DNA of 64,000 nucleotides. Source: Hanstruepera marina (GTDB lineage: Bacteria > Bacteroidota > Bacteroidia > Flavobacteriales > Flavobacteriaceae). Where the stretch lies: the NCBI RefSeq assembly GCF_019880635.1, contig NZ_JAINVX010000005.1, positions 310,001 through 374,000 on the forward strand, given 5' to 3'. The translations under genes were made by a program, and so were the position numbers. Positions 25,957-35,121 of this stretch are shown one piece after another (position 1 is the stretch's first letter; each line of letters starts with the position of its first letter). The notes below the pieces were generated by a model. That model made no database searches and was not told where the DNA came from. It was given only the letters and a program-made list of their open reading frames with translations.

Positions 25957-28407
25957 TTATTGACTCATCATTAAACGTTTCGCTTCAGCTTCTAAATCAA
26001 TGTAAGGTGTACCTTCAGCAGTTACGCCAACACCAAATATAGTTCCACCTTCAAACTCACTTGGAGTTGGATAATGTTCACTTACAGCATCACCACTATC
26101 ATAACCAACACACAAGCCATCACCAGATAACGTAAATTTAGCAGGTTGTGTTTTCATTGGACCTTCTGCAACTACTTCTTCATCAATATATAGTTTAGTA
26201 TAACCTATTGGTTCACCATATTCACCTTTATCTTGCTTTTTAAATTCAACACCAAAAGTGTGTTTACCAGTTGGAATTGGCACATTAGAAACAAAAACTT
26301 GTTCTGGCTTAATACCTAAGAAATTATATACATAATATAACTTTTTGTCTTTAATAAAAAGAGCATGTCCACCAAAGCGTGAACCATGTGCAAAAATAAC
26401 ACCTTGAGCATTAGCATCTGTGATTTCAACATTTGCTAATAATTTATAATCTCGACCTCTAATATTAACAGCTACACCTTCTGGTACAGGATCTGTTCCA
26501 GGTTTATAAATAAAACGATCTCTAGGTGGTTCTTCTTTTGGTCTTTCAATAGTTAAAATTTCAGCAGCACTTCTGTCATCTAAAGGTAATACTTTATTAA
26601 TTTCAGCTTGACGGAACCATTCATCAATTAATTCTTGAAGTTTTTCTGGATACTCTTCCGCAAGATTATTAGATTCAGAACGATCTTCTTCTACATTGTA
26701 TAGCTCCCAGACATCTTTGTCAAAGTTACTTTTTCCAGATAATGGTGCGTGAATAGCAACAGCTTTCCAACCATCTTTCCAGATACCTCGTGTTCCAAGC
26801 ATAGTATAGTATTGTACTTCTTTTTGTGTTGGAGCATCTGGTTCAGCATCAAATGAATACATCATAGATACACCAGAAAGTGGCGTTTGCTTAACACCGT
26901 TATAAACTTCGGGCATTTCAATGCCAATTGCTTCAAGCAAAGTAGGTACAATATCTACAGAATGATGATATTGATGTCTAACTTCACCTTTAGCTTTTAT
27001 TCCTTTTGGCCAAGAAATCACTAAAGGATCGTTAGTTCCACCAGCAAATTGAGAATAACGCTTAAACATTTTAAAAGGTGCTGAAAATGCAGCTGCCCAA
27101 CCAGTAGGAAAGTGATTGTAAGTTTCAGGACCACCTAAAACATCCATATATTTTAAATTTTCTTCTAAACTATCTGGATAACCATTAAAGAATTTGTTTT
27201 CGTTTACAGAACCATTCGGACTTCCTTCTCCAGAAGCACCATTATCTGCAGCATAAAGTACGATGGTGTTTTCTAATTGTCCCGTTTCCTCGAGGTAATC
27301 AATGATTCTACCAACTTGAGCATCTGTATATTCTGAAAAACCAGCATATACTTCAGCCATTCTTGAGAATAGTTTTTTCTCGTCATCATTTAATTCATCC
27401 CAAGGGCGAACATAATCAGCTGGATTTGCCATATCTTCAGGCATAGGATTAAAAGGTGTCATTGCTGTATCTTCTGGAAGAATTCCTTTTTCTTTCATAC
27501 GATTAACAACCCAATCACGATAAGCATCGTAACCATCATCAAACATACCTTTGTACTTTGCTGTATATTCAGCAGGTGAGTGGTGTGGTGCATGATTAGC
27601 ACCTGGATTGAACCACATATAAAATGGTTTAGATGGATTAGTTGATCGTTGGTTTTGCAACATATTAATTGCTTGATCTGCTAAATCTTTTGATAAGTGA
27701 TAGCCTTCTTCTGGAGTTGCTGGAGGTTCAATAAAATGGTTATCCATTACTAAATCTGGATACCAATTGTTTGTTTCTCCTCCTAAAAATCCGTAAAAAC
27801 GGTCAAAACCAATTTGTGTTGGCCATTCTGAACGATTGCCTCCTGCAGCAATATCACTTTCTGGGACATTATGGTTTTTACCTAGCCAAAATGTTCCGTA
27901 ACCATTATCTCGAAGAATTTGTGCAAAAGGAGCACAATCGTCTGGAACACGACCATTTGATCCTGGGAAGCCATCAGCAGTTTCTGTAATGGAAGCCATA
28001 CCATTTAGGTGATGATTTCTACCTGTTAAAATAGTTGATCGTGTAGGTGAACATAAAGCAGTTGTATGCCATTGTGTATAGGTTAAACCATTGGCAGCTA
28101 ACCTATCCATAGTTGGCATATTAATACGACCACCATAAGGTGACCAAGCCCCTAACCCTGTATCGTCATAAAGGACGAACAAAATATTTGGAGCGCCTTC
28201 AGGTGCTTGTTTTGGTGCATAAGGAGTCCAGTCGGCTTCAGAGTCTCTGACATCTAGAGCTATTTTTCCTTTAAAACCATCATCTGCTACAGAAGGCTCT
28301 TCTGAAGGTGATTCCTGTTTATTGTTACATGCTGCGATTAGCATTAAGCAAAAAAGTGAACTAAAAAAATAGAACAAGCTTTGCTTTCTTAATTTGTGAT
28401 TTTTCAT
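25957..28407 (-). CDS. Arylsulfatase, type I (lipoprotein, 816 residues)
   Basis: Hydrolyses sulfate esters. Signal peptide with lipobox IAAC (C27). The sulfatase core starts at APNILFVLYDDTG (metal ligands D81, D82). The signature CSPTR (C119 to R123) is the cysteine that must become formylglycine. HYHHSVDIVPTLLEAIGIEMP and the C-terminal region (HGSRFGGHALFIKDKKLYYV) resemble AtsA-type arylsulfatases (about 530 residues plus a beta-rich extension). Substrate is unknown. No formylglycine-generating enzyme gene is nearby other than the structural homologue gldK. A consensus -7 box lies 33 bases upstream. It is in a cluster with a regulator, a HAD lipoprotein and a second sulfatase. Confidence 0.9.
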   Translation of the reverse strand: MKNHKLRKQSLFYFFSSLFCLMLIAACNNKQESPSEEPSVADDGFKGKIALDVRDSEADWTPYAPKQAPEGAPNILFVLYDDTGLGAWSPYGGRINMPTMDRLAANGLTYTQWHTTALCSPTRSTILTGRNHHLNGMASITETADGFPGSNGRVPDDCAPFAQILRDNGYGTFWLGKNHNVPESDIAAGGNRSEWPTQIGFDRFYGFLGGETNNWYPDLVMDNHFIEPPATPEEGYHLSKDLADQAINMLQNQRSTNPSKPFYMWFNPGANHAPHHSPAEYTAKYKGMFDDGYDAYRDWVVNRMKEKGILPEDTAMTPFNPMPEDMANPADYVRPWDELNDDEKKLFSRMAEVYAGFSEYTDAQVGRIIDYLEETGQLENTIVLYAADNGASGEGSPNGSVNENKFFNGYPDSLEENLKYMDVLGGPETYNHFPTGWAAAFSAPFKMFKRYSQFAGGTNDPLVISWPKGIKAKGEVRHQYHHSVDIVPTLLEAIGIEMPEVYNGVKQTPLSGVSMMYSFDAEPDAPTQKEVQYYTMLGTRGIWKDGWKAVAIHAPLSGKSNFDKDVWELYNVEEDRSESNNLAEEYPEKLQELIDEWFRQAEINKVLPLDDRSAAEILTIERPKEEPPRDRFIYKPGTDPVPEGVAVNIRGRDYKLLANVEITDANAQGVIFAHGSRFGGHALFIKDKKLYYVYNFLGIKPEQVFVSNVPIPTGKHTFGVEFKKQDKGEYGEPIGYTKLYIDEEVVAEGPMKTQPAKFTLSGDGLCVGYDSGDAVSEHYPTPSEFEGGTIFGVGVTAEGTPYIDLEAEAKRLMMSQ

Positions 28408-28440
28408 AGTTGTTTGTTTATATGATTAATTATAGCTTCA

Positions 28441-28448
28441 CAAAATTA
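28441..28448 (-). promoter_or_regulatory. Candidate -7 box for the large sulfatase
   Basis: The minus strand reads TAATTTTG, an exact TAnnTTTG match, 33 bases upstream of the ATG at 28407. No TTG is at -33, which may mean activator dependence; the adjacent Crp/Fnr-type gene is a candidate activator (inference). Confidence 0.45.
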
Positions 28449-28473
28449 TTGCATCATTGTCTTTAAAAAAATA

Positions 28474-29064
28474 TCATTTGATAACTTTTAGCTTTTTTTT
28501 GATGCGATGAAGCGTTAAGGGTTTTATACCTAAAAAACTTGCAATATGTTTATCAAAAGTTGATTTTAAATATTCTGGATTCATTTGTATTAAGTCTAAA
28601 TATCGCTCTTCTGATGTCATTGATACAAATGTGTGAATTCGATGTGAAAAAGCTGCAATAACCTCTTTTAATAAATTTATATATAGAGTCATGATTTTTG
28701 GATTTTGATATCCTATTTCCTCTAACTCTTCAACATTGAATTTTAGAATATGAGCCTCCCCAATAGCTTCAGCATTTAGTACTTGTTCTTTGTCTTCAAA
28801 AACTCTGGCGTCACCAAAAAAATAGCCTTCTGCTCTCAAGTGACAGTTTAATTCTTCTCCCTTTTCGTCTATAATATAGGCTCTAGAACTCCCTTTCAAT
28901 AATAAAAACAGAAACTTATCGGTTCGTCCTCCTTTGAGAATTATTTCTTTGTTATTATAAACTTCATAAGTAGACATTTTTAAGAAAATATCCACTTCTT
29001 TGTTTTTTAAATAAGGAATAAACTTTTTTACAAGTTGTTTTATTTCAGACTTTGAAAAAGTCAT
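28474..29064 (-). CDS. Crp/Fnr-family transcriptional regulator
   Basis: The 196-residue protein has a cyclic-nucleotide-binding beta-roll (about 25-135, with KFLFLLLKGSSRAYIIDEKGEEL and FFGDARVFE) and a C-terminal region where a winged HTH would be (SEERYLDLIQMNPEYLKSTFDKHIASFLGI then PLTLHRIKKKLK). This pattern is common in flavobacterial Crp-like proteins. No iron-sulfur cysteine motif of Fnr type is visible, so the effector is not predictable. It starts six bases after the HAD gene on the same strand and lies just upstream of the large sulfatase, suggesting local control. Confidence 0.85.
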   Translation of the reverse strand: MTFSKSEIKQLVKKFIPYLKNKEVDIFLKMSTYEVYNNKEIILKGGRTDKFLFLLLKGSSRAYIIDEKGEELNCHLRAEGYFFGDARVFEDKEQVLNAEAIGEAHILKFNVEELEEIGYQNPKIMTLYINLLKEVIAAFSHRIHTFVSMTSEERYLDLIQMNPEYLKSTFDKHIASFLGIKPLTLHRIKKKLKVIK

Positions 29065-29070
29065 ATAATT

Positions 29071-30102
29071 TTAATTTAATTGAAAAGGATAGATTACTTT
29101 CCAATCGTTTTTCATGTCAATTACTGTCCAACCTTTTTCTTTAGCTTCATCTAGTCCTTTATCTAACTTTCCAATGTGTGAGTTTCTATCGTAGGCCCAT
29201 TCACGGTCAGCATCGGTATGATGTAAGTACAATTGAAATGATTTATAGGTATTGGAATCTGTCCATTGCATCATTTGCAAATCACCATCAGAGTTTCCAG
29301 AAGCAAAAACGGGTTTTTTACCAATATGTTTATTAATACCTACAGGCTTTCCAACTTTGTCATCTATAAAGTCGATTTTTGGTAAACGTTTTATAACTGG
29401 ATTGCCGTTATTGTAATCGTATTCTGTTGCGACACTACTGCCAACTACTTGGTCAGTTGGGATACCGTAGACTTCTTCAGTCCAAGGGCGCATAAACTCT
29501 ATGCCACCACCTGAAACGATAAAAGTTTTAAAATCATTGGCTCTTAAATAATCTAGGAGTTCTAACATGGGTTGATACACCAGTTGATTATAGGGTTTGT
29601 CAAATCTTGGGTGTTTAGCTGTGGCTATCCAATCTTTAACAATAGTTTCAAACTCATCAGTCGTAATGCCCGAGTGTGTTGCCATAACCAGTTCCAATAA
29701 ACCATGTTCACCATAAGAAGCAAGTGCTTTCATGTCATCTTCCAAAACAGCTTTAAATGGTTGAGTAGTTTCCCAATCAGGATTTTCGGAAGCCAAAGCT
29801 TTTACTCTGTCTATGGCAAAAAACAATTGAAAGTAAGCCGGTTGCTCACTCCACAGATTACCATCATTATCAAATGTAGCGATACGATCTGCAACAGGAA
29901 TGAAATTTTGACTTTCTGAATTGGTAACATCTTCAACATAAGCCATGATAGCTTTTTTTGTATCAGTATCATTCCAAGAAGGTAATGGGTCAATTTCTTC
30001 TACTGTGCCTACAACAGTTTCAGTGTCAGCGTTTGTTTTGCCTTCTTCTTTGCATGTTAATAGGGTTAGTACGACTCCAATTAGGGCTAAATATTTTTTC
30101 AT
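29071..30102 (-). CDS. HAD-family phosphatase-like lipoprotein
   Basis: A 343-residue exported lipoprotein (lipobox LLTC, C17) with a haloacid dehalogenase fold. Motif I is FDNDG (D78, D80), motif II is the Ser of FIVSGGG, and motif IV is GNSDGD with paired acidic residues; all are intact, so phosphatase activity is likely. Periplasmic or outer-membrane placement is unusual for the mostly cytoplasmic family. I chose ATG 30102 over 30111 because it starts a normal signal peptide (MKKYLALIG). It is coupled with the Crp-like gene (six bases) and flanked by two sulfatases, so it may release phosphate from the same compounds they desulfate (inference). Confidence 0.85.
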   Translation of the reverse strand: MKKYLALIGVVLTLLTCKEEGKTNADTETVVGTVEEIDPLPSWNDTDTKKAIMAYVEDVTNSESQNFIPVADRIATFDNDGNLWSEQPAYFQLFFAIDRVKALASENPDWETTQPFKAVLEDDMKALASYGEHGLLELVMATHSGITTDEFETIVKDWIATAKHPRFDKPYNQLVYQPMLELLDYLRANDFKTFIVSGGGIEFMRPWTEEVYGIPTDQVVGSSVATEYDYNNGNPVIKRLPKIDFIDDKVGKPVGINKHIGKKPVFASGNSDGDLQMMQWTDSNTYKSFQLYLHHTDADREWAYDRNSHIGKLDKGLDEAKEKGWTVIDMKNDWKVIYPFQLN

Positions 30103-30117
30103 AATTATCAATTGAAT

Positions 30118-30150
30118 AAAAAAAGCTGTGTCTTAAATAGACACAGCTTT
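30118..30150 (-). terminator. Terminator of the second sulfatase
   Basis: Perfect 12-bp stem AAAGCTGTGTCT (30122-30133) / AGACACAGCTTT (30139-30150) with a five-base loop; the A run at 30118-30124 gives a T run on the minus strand. It sits 14 bases after the sulfatase stop and just before the HAD gene, leaving almost no room for a separate HAD promoter. Confidence 0.88.
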
Positions 30151-30164
30151 CTTAAAATTATTTG

Positions 30165-31724
30165 TTAATGGCTTTTAGTAACCATTGCTTCAATTTGCTT
30201 TTCAACTTTGCCTAGACTCCAATCTCCAGCCGTTTGACTTGGCGGATAATCTTTGAATGTGGACAAGAAATTAAAGGCATAACTTTGAATAGCTATAAGT
30301 ATGTAAGCTCTATCAATGTACCAATCGTAATATGTATTGGACCCTTCATAAGCTTTTTCAAATGGGTCGCGTCGTAGATTGAATAATAAGGGAGCTCGTA
30401 ATTCTACAAATGGTTCGAGCCATATTTGTAGTTGTCTTGCTCTATTTTCTAGAAACATGGCTTTCCAATCTCCAAAACGTAAGGCTGCAATAGATCCACC
30501 ATCATCTACATAAATAAAGCCTTCTCTTGGTGATTCTTTTGTTTTACCAGTTAAATAATCTAATTGGTTGTATCCGTCAATATGATTTTTATAGCTTCTG
30601 CCATTCAAGGAAGTACCTTTTGCCAATTGATCTTTGATATTTGGATTACCTGCAATAGCGGCAAAAGTTGGCAACCAATCTTCATGAGCTACAATACCAT
30701 TTAAGGTTACATTTTCTGGAAAATGCCCAGGCCATTTTACAAAGGCAGGTACTCTAAAGGCTCCTTCCCAGCTACTGTTTTTCTCACCATGGAAAGGTGT
30801 TGTTCCAGCATCTGGCCAGGTGTTGTAATGTGGCCCATTATCGGTAGAATACATAACTACTGTATTATCGGCAATGCCTAATTCATCCAATAAATCCAGT
30901 AATTGTCCAACATGCATATCATGCTCAATCATCCCATCGGTATATTCATCATGTCCTGGATTGCGCATGTCGTCTTTTACGTGTGTGCGAAAGTGCATTC
31001 TAGTAGCATTCCACCAAGTGAAGAATGGTTTTCCTGATTCTACCTGCTTTTTGATAAATGCTTTGGCAGCTTCGAGTGTCTCGTAATCGACATTTTCCAT
31101 GCGTTTTTTGGTCAATGGGCCTGTATCTTCAATACGTTGTCCGCCTTTACCATCTGCCCAGCTGTGAATGACACCACGTGGACCGAATTTTTCTCTAAAG
31201 GTTTGTCCGTCTTTTAAGACCATATCACCAGGATAATCAAAGTTTTCTGGTTCTTCTTCAGCGTTTAAGTGATATAAATTTCCGTAGAACTCATCAAACC
31301 CATGCATGGTTGGTAAATGCTCATCACGATCGCCTTGATGATTTTTACCGAACTGACCTGTAGCATAGCCTTGACTTTTAAGAACGGTTGCCATGGTGAC
31401 ATCGGTTTTTTGCCAACCTTCCTTGGCGCCTGGCATACCAACTTTAGTCATTCCTGTTCTAACAGGGACTACACCGCCAATAAAGGCTGCACGACCTGCT
31501 GTACAAGATTGCTGTGCATAATAATCAGTAAAGCCAACACCTTCTTTGGCGATACGATCAATGTTGGGTGTTTTGTAACCCATCATACCACGGTTATTGT
31601 GGCTAATGTTCCAAGTGCCAATGTCGTCTCCCCATATCACTAAAATATTGGGTTTTTTGTTGTTTTGAGAAATTGCCAGCAAGGGAGCTAATGCTAGCAA
31701 AAAAAGAATGTTTATTTTTTTCAT
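30165..31724 (-). CDS. Arylsulfatase, type I (519 residues)
   Basis: Exported sulfatase with a signal peptide (cleavage near AISQ, about residue 20) and no lipobox. The core begins PNILVIWGDDIG (metal ligands D33, D34). The formylglycine signature is CTAGR (C74 to R78), the Cys-x-Ala-x-Arg variant of the CxPxR motif. KNHQGDRDEHLP and YSTDNGPHYNTWPD add active-site histidine and acidic residues. It is unlike the 816-residue sulfatase of the cluster in signature and length, so the two probably act on different sulfate esters. Maturation needs a formylglycine-generating enzyme, which is not seen in this window. Confidence 0.9.
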   Translation of the reverse strand: MKKINILFLLALAPLLAISQNNKKPNILVIWGDDIGTWNISHNNRGMMGYKTPNIDRIAKEGVGFTDYYAQQSCTAGRAAFIGGVVPVRTGMTKVGMPGAKEGWQKTDVTMATVLKSQGYATGQFGKNHQGDRDEHLPTMHGFDEFYGNLYHLNAEEEPENFDYPGDMVLKDGQTFREKFGPRGVIHSWADGKGGQRIEDTGPLTKKRMENVDYETLEAAKAFIKKQVESGKPFFTWWNATRMHFRTHVKDDMRNPGHDEYTDGMIEHDMHVGQLLDLLDELGIADNTVVMYSTDNGPHYNTWPDAGTTPFHGEKNSSWEGAFRVPAFVKWPGHFPENVTLNGIVAHEDWLPTFAAIAGNPNIKDQLAKGTSLNGRSYKNHIDGYNQLDYLTGKTKESPREGFIYVDDGGSIAALRFGDWKAMFLENRARQLQIWLEPFVELRAPLLFNLRRDPFEKAYEGSNTYYDWYIDRAYILIAIQSYAFNFLSTFKDYPPSQTAGDWSLGKVEKQIEAMVTKSH

Positions 31725-31771
31725 AAGGTTTAGTTTATCGATTAATAGTTTAATTAAATTTCTCTATTTGA

Positions 31772-32887
31772 TTACTCTTTCTTCACTTCTACAATTTCGT
31801 ACATGTCTTTACCGTCTACTTGAATAGGTTGGTAATATGTCTCGCCAAATTGCACATAGGTAACATCACCTATTTTAACTTCTTCACCACCTTCAGGTAA
31901 TCCAGGAACAATGGTTCCAGCGGTTGCTGGAACTACAATATAGCCATCTTTGTTTTGTTCATAGAAAGCACCGCCATAGTAATAGTTAGTGGTATTGTTT
32001 ACTTCAACCTTTTCAGCTTCGTCAGGTATCTCTGGAACTTCTGCGCCTACAGGGGCTTGAACAGCTACAAAACCATCTTCAGTTTTAAGGTAATAATTAC
32101 CATTTTCGTAGTGGTATTCCTCATCATTGTCATCATTATTGTCGTTAACAATACTTACTATAATTGCTGTTGTTGCCAAAGAGGTTACAAAATAACCCCA
32201 AGGGTGGTAATAGGGTCCCCAATAAAAAGGAGTAAAGGGATGATAGAAATACGGTCTGTGGCAGTAATAGTGGTATCCTCCATATGCGTATGGCGGTCTT
32301 GCGTATGCCCGAGGACTAGGGCGAACATACGTGTTTCTTCTGTTAACATTAACGGTTCTACTATTATCTATATTAATATTTCTTCTATTGCCACTATTAA
32401 CATTGTTGCCTCGGTTTCCGCTTCCTCTATTGCCACTTCTATCTTTAACATTTGAAGTTTTACGATTACGGGTGTCTAATTTAGGGGCTGACTTGTCGCG
32501 TGTTGATTTATCGCGTGCAGACCTGTTGCCAGTTGTCGACCTATCTCTTGAAGCATTATTGTTTGTAGTACGATTGGTACTTCTATTAGGCATTTTATTT
32601 TTGGAATAGCTCCTATTGGTGCTTTTGTTATGGCCACCATTAATACTTCTATTTGGTGTTCTATTAGTTGTTGTTGGCCTTGTAGTTGCTTTATTTCTAC
32701 TTGAGCTTCTATTCGTGGTGGCTCTATTGTTTGATGGCCTGCTTGTAGGTCTTGACATTGTATGCCCTCCACCTCTTGAGGCATTATGTCTCATGCGTTG
32801 TGCACTTATTTCTGAAGGAAGTATAAGAGCAAAAAAGACTAAAACTATTCCAAGTAGGTGTTTAATATTTAAATTATATGTTGACAT
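31772..32887 (-). CDS. DUF6515 family exported protein with basic low-complexity region
   Basis: The 371-residue protein has a signal peptide (to about residue 29). A strongly basic, Arg/Asn/Ser/Thr-rich region follows (about 30-175, with repeats such as NRTTNRSSSRN and NRSTNRTTNN). Then comes a His/Tyr/Pro-rich stretch, a hydrophobic segment (FVTSLATTAIIVSIVN) and two C-terminal repeats, each a Tyr-rich strand plus DGFVAVQAPVGAEVP or DGYIVVPATAGTIVP. The C-terminal repeats mark DUF6515. Function is unknown. The basic region could bind sulfated or phosphorylated polymers, which is speculation from the sulfatase neighbours. Confidence 0.75.
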   Translation of the reverse strand: MSTYNLNIKHLLGIVLVFFALILPSEISAQRMRHNASRGGGHTMSRPTSRPSNNRATTNRSSSRNKATTRPTTTNRTPNRSINGGHNKSTNRSYSKNKMPNRSTNRTTNNNASRDRSTTGNRSARDKSTRDKSAPKLDTRNRKTSNVKDRSGNRGSGNRGNNVNSGNRRNINIDNSRTVNVNRRNTYVRPSPRAYARPPYAYGGYHYYCHRPYFYHPFTPFYWGPYYHPWGYFVTSLATTAIIVSIVNDNNDDNDEEYHYENGNYYLKTEDGFVAVQAPVGAEVPEIPDEAEKVEVNNTTNYYYGGAFYEQNKDGYIVVPATAGTIVPGLPEGGEEVKIGDVTYVQFGETYYQPIQVDGKDMYEIVEVKKE

Positions 32888-32920
32888 GATTTGTAATTTT
32901 TTTATTAAAATGTATGGTTG

Positions 32921-33646
32921 TTACTTTTTTAGAATACTTATCATTCTTGCAGTAGGAGGAGGCATAAAACTAAAAGCCGATTCAGGCACTATTGGGTTTA
33001 ATGACCAATTGCTAAAAGTTGACTCATATTGCATATTAGATTTAGCCTTGTTAATTAACACAAAATGTTTAGGCAATAAAAACGTTTCGTTAGATACCCA
33101 TATTTGGACACTTAAATCTTTATTTTGAGCCATGATATGATAACACTCTTCCCCATGAATAGTCTTTTTGCCTAGATAGGAAATACTATCAAATTGATCT
33201 ATTATATCGTCCGTAAAACTTGGGTAGAAAAAATCGGCAGCAGGAAAAACAAAATCATAATTTTCATGCATGGTGTCAATCATTTCAATGGTTGTTTCAG
33301 GAGCTTCTAGAGTTACATAATTATTTTCATCATAATTGTAATAAGTCATATAAGTACCGTCATACCAAAAACCTACTTTACCTTTATTACCATTTTTCCT
33401 AACCAAGAGTTTGCTTGGGCCAGAAAAGGTAATAGAGTTTGTTGAAAATTGGGTTACAACGTTGCCATTTTCATCAAATTCATCAGATGAATGAGCTAGA
33501 TTAAAAGAAACAGCTTCTAAATTGCCAATATTGTCAGCCATTTTGTCGAGAATAAAAATAGCAGTGGAATCGTGGTCTTTTGTTGTTTGTCCGAAACCTA
33601 GTAATCCAGTAATTAGGAAAGAGTAAAATATAATGTGCTTTTTCAT
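32921..33646 (-). CDS. DUF2092 family exported protein
   Basis: The 241-residue protein has a signal peptide (ending near GFGQ, about residue 19). It has the fold suggested by KLLVRKNGNKGKVGFWYDGTYMTYYN and HGEECYHIMAQN: a half-barrel resembling LolA/LolB-type lipoprotein carriers, as seen in the DUF2092 family. The function is not known. It lies 33 bases upstream of the DUF6515 gene on the same strand, so the two are probably a two-gene unit next to the sulfatases. Confidence 0.75.
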   Translation of the reverse strand: MKKHIIFYSFLITGLLGFGQTTKDHDSTAIFILDKMADNIGNLEAVSFNLAHSSDEFDENGNVVTQFSTNSITFSGPSKLLVRKNGNKGKVGFWYDGTYMTYYNYDENNYVTLEAPETTIEMIDTMHENYDFVFPAADFFYPSFTDDIIDQFDSISYLGKKTIHGEECYHIMAQNKDLSVQIWVSNETFLLPKHFVLINKAKSNMQYESTFSNWSLNPIVPESAFSFMPPPTARMISILKK

Positions 33647-33716
33647 GTGATGGTAGTTTTATGAAATTTTAACCTGTACATAACTCAAATAGTTATAAGT
33701 TTTATAAAAGTAAGAA

Positions 33717-33794
33717 ATTACATCGTGTAATGTAATGCTTTTTTGTAATAGATTTGGAACTTAACTTTTTAATAATAAAGAAAAAGAGTTAAGT
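33717..33794. repeat. Two short inverted repeats in the DUF2092-rodA gap
   Basis: This 200-base gap (33647-33846), one of the longest in the window, contains ATTACA-TCG-TGTAAT (33717-33731) and ACTTAACT (33759-33766) paired with AGTTAAGT (33787-33794). The first lies 71 bases upstream of the DUF2092 ATG and could be a regulator site. The second is AT-rich and has no T run, so it is a doubtful terminator for rodA. I see no gene in the gap. Confidence 0.35.
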
Positions 33795-33846
33795 AATAAA
33801 AGTAGCGAAATATTTTCCGCAAAAAAAATTTAAATTGAAGAACGAG

Positions 33847-35121
33847 CTACCATTCGTTAATTTTATTAGAGTCTAGCTTAATAAAAATAAACAATAAAAT
33901 AGTGAAGCCCCAAAGTCCAGAGCCTCCATAGCTAAAGAAAGGTAGTGGTATTCCTATGGTCGGAATGAGTCCCATAACCATTCCAATATTAATCATAAAA
34001 TGAAAGAATAAAATAGAGGCCACGCTGTAACCATAAACCCGACTAAATTGTGATTTTTGCATTTCAGCAAGCCTTAATATGCGTAATAACAGTAACACAA
34101 AAACAATAACAACAAGTGCACTTCCTAAAAACCCCCATTCTTCACCAACCGTACTGAAAATATAATCGGTGTGTTGTTCTGGTACAAATTTCCCTGTTGT
34201 ACGTGTGCCTTCTAGAAATCCTTTTCCATTGAAACCACCTGAACTAATGGCCTTTTCAGATTCGTAAAGATTATATAAAATATCGCGACGCATTTGTTCA
34301 ATTTTTTCAGGATCTTTTTCTAAACGTAACCAAAGGCTAATACGGTCTTGTTGATGTGGTTGCAATATTTTTTGATAGAAAAGGTTGACTCCAAATGTCA
34401 AGATGACTGCCGCTAAAAGCATAGCAATAGGTTGGATTATAGAAGGTTTTTTCTTCCGTAGAAAATGAAAGCCAAAAACAATAACACTAGTTGCAGCAAT
34501 AGTAATTAAGGGGCCAAATTTTAATGCTGCTACAGATATTAAACCAAGGACGACTATTATCCATAAATATATTTTTGGTAAACCTTCACGATAAAGAACA
34601 AAAAAGAATGAGCCATATACTAAAGTGCTTCCTGCATCATTTTGTAAAAGCACAAGAACAGCAGGTAGTGCAATGATAACACAGAGTCTTATTTGGTCTT
34701 TAAACGATTTAATGTCTGTATTCATGTCGCTAACATATTTAGCCACTGCAAGTGCCGTTGCAGCTTTGGCAAACTCACTTGGTTGTATGGTCATGCCTCC
34801 TATACCATACCATGATGTAGCTCCATTAACGTTTTTTCCAAAAACAAATAAGCCGGCTAAAGATAAAAGGCCTATTAAATAAATAATACTGGAGAAACGT
34901 TCATAAAATTTAGCTTCAATGGATAATAATATAACTATCAATAAAAACGTAAGCATTATAAAAACCAACTGCTTGCCATAAGGTTGTGTAAAGTCGAAAT
35001 AATCGATTGTTTCACCAATATGCGAAGCCGATAAAATATTCATCCATCCAAAACCTACTAAAAGTAAGAACAATACTATGGTAATCCAATCAAACTTAAA
35101 GTATCTATCGGTTTGTCTCAT
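33847..35121 (-). CDS. rodA: Peptidoglycan glycosyltransferase / rod shape protein RodA
   Basis: SEDS-family inner-membrane polymerase of the elongasome. The 424-residue protein has about ten membrane helices and the conserved segments NGATSWYGIGG, QNDAGS, and HTDYIFSTVGEEWGFLG with the catalytic Asp region, then GIPLPFFSYGGSG. It overlaps mrdA by 17 bases, in keeping with the RodA-PBP2 complex. It is the last gene of the mre cluster. Confidence 0.94.
   Translation of the reverse strand: MRQTDRYFKFDWITIVLFLLLVGFGWMNILSASHIGETIDYFDFTQPYGKQLVFIMLTFLLIVILLSIEAKFYERFSSIIYLIGLLSLAGLFVFGKNVNGATSWYGIGGMTIQPSEFAKAATALAVAKYVSDMNTDIKSFKDQIRLCVIIALPAVLVLLQNDAGSTLVYGSFFFVLYREGLPKIYLWIIVVLGLISVAALKFGPLITIAATSVIVFGFHFLRKKKPSIIQPIAMLLAAVILTFGVNLFYQKILQPHQQDRISLWLRLEKDPEKIEQMRRDILYNLYESEKAISSGGFNGKGFLEGTRTTGKFVPEQHTDYIFSTVGEEWGFLGSALVVIVFVLLLLRILRLAEMQKSQFSRVYGYSVASILFFHFMINIGMVMGLIPTIGIPLPFFSYGGSGLWGFTILLFIFIKLDSNKINEW

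Noticed and set aside
31317-31643. Plus-strand open frame antisense to the second sulfatase
   Set aside because: Its translation has no recognisable domain and its frame matches the reverse of a conserved sulfatase coding region.
32331-32609. Plus-strand open frames across the DUF6515 gene (32331-32609 and 31955-32455)
   Set aside because: They are antisense to a repetitive, Arg/Asn-rich coding region, and the translated sequence is a Leu/Val-rich artefact of that composition.
33759-33794. Terminator for rodA in the 200-base gap
   Set aside because: The ACTTAACT/AGTTAAGT arms are present, but no T run follows on the minus strand, so I kept it only as a repeat.
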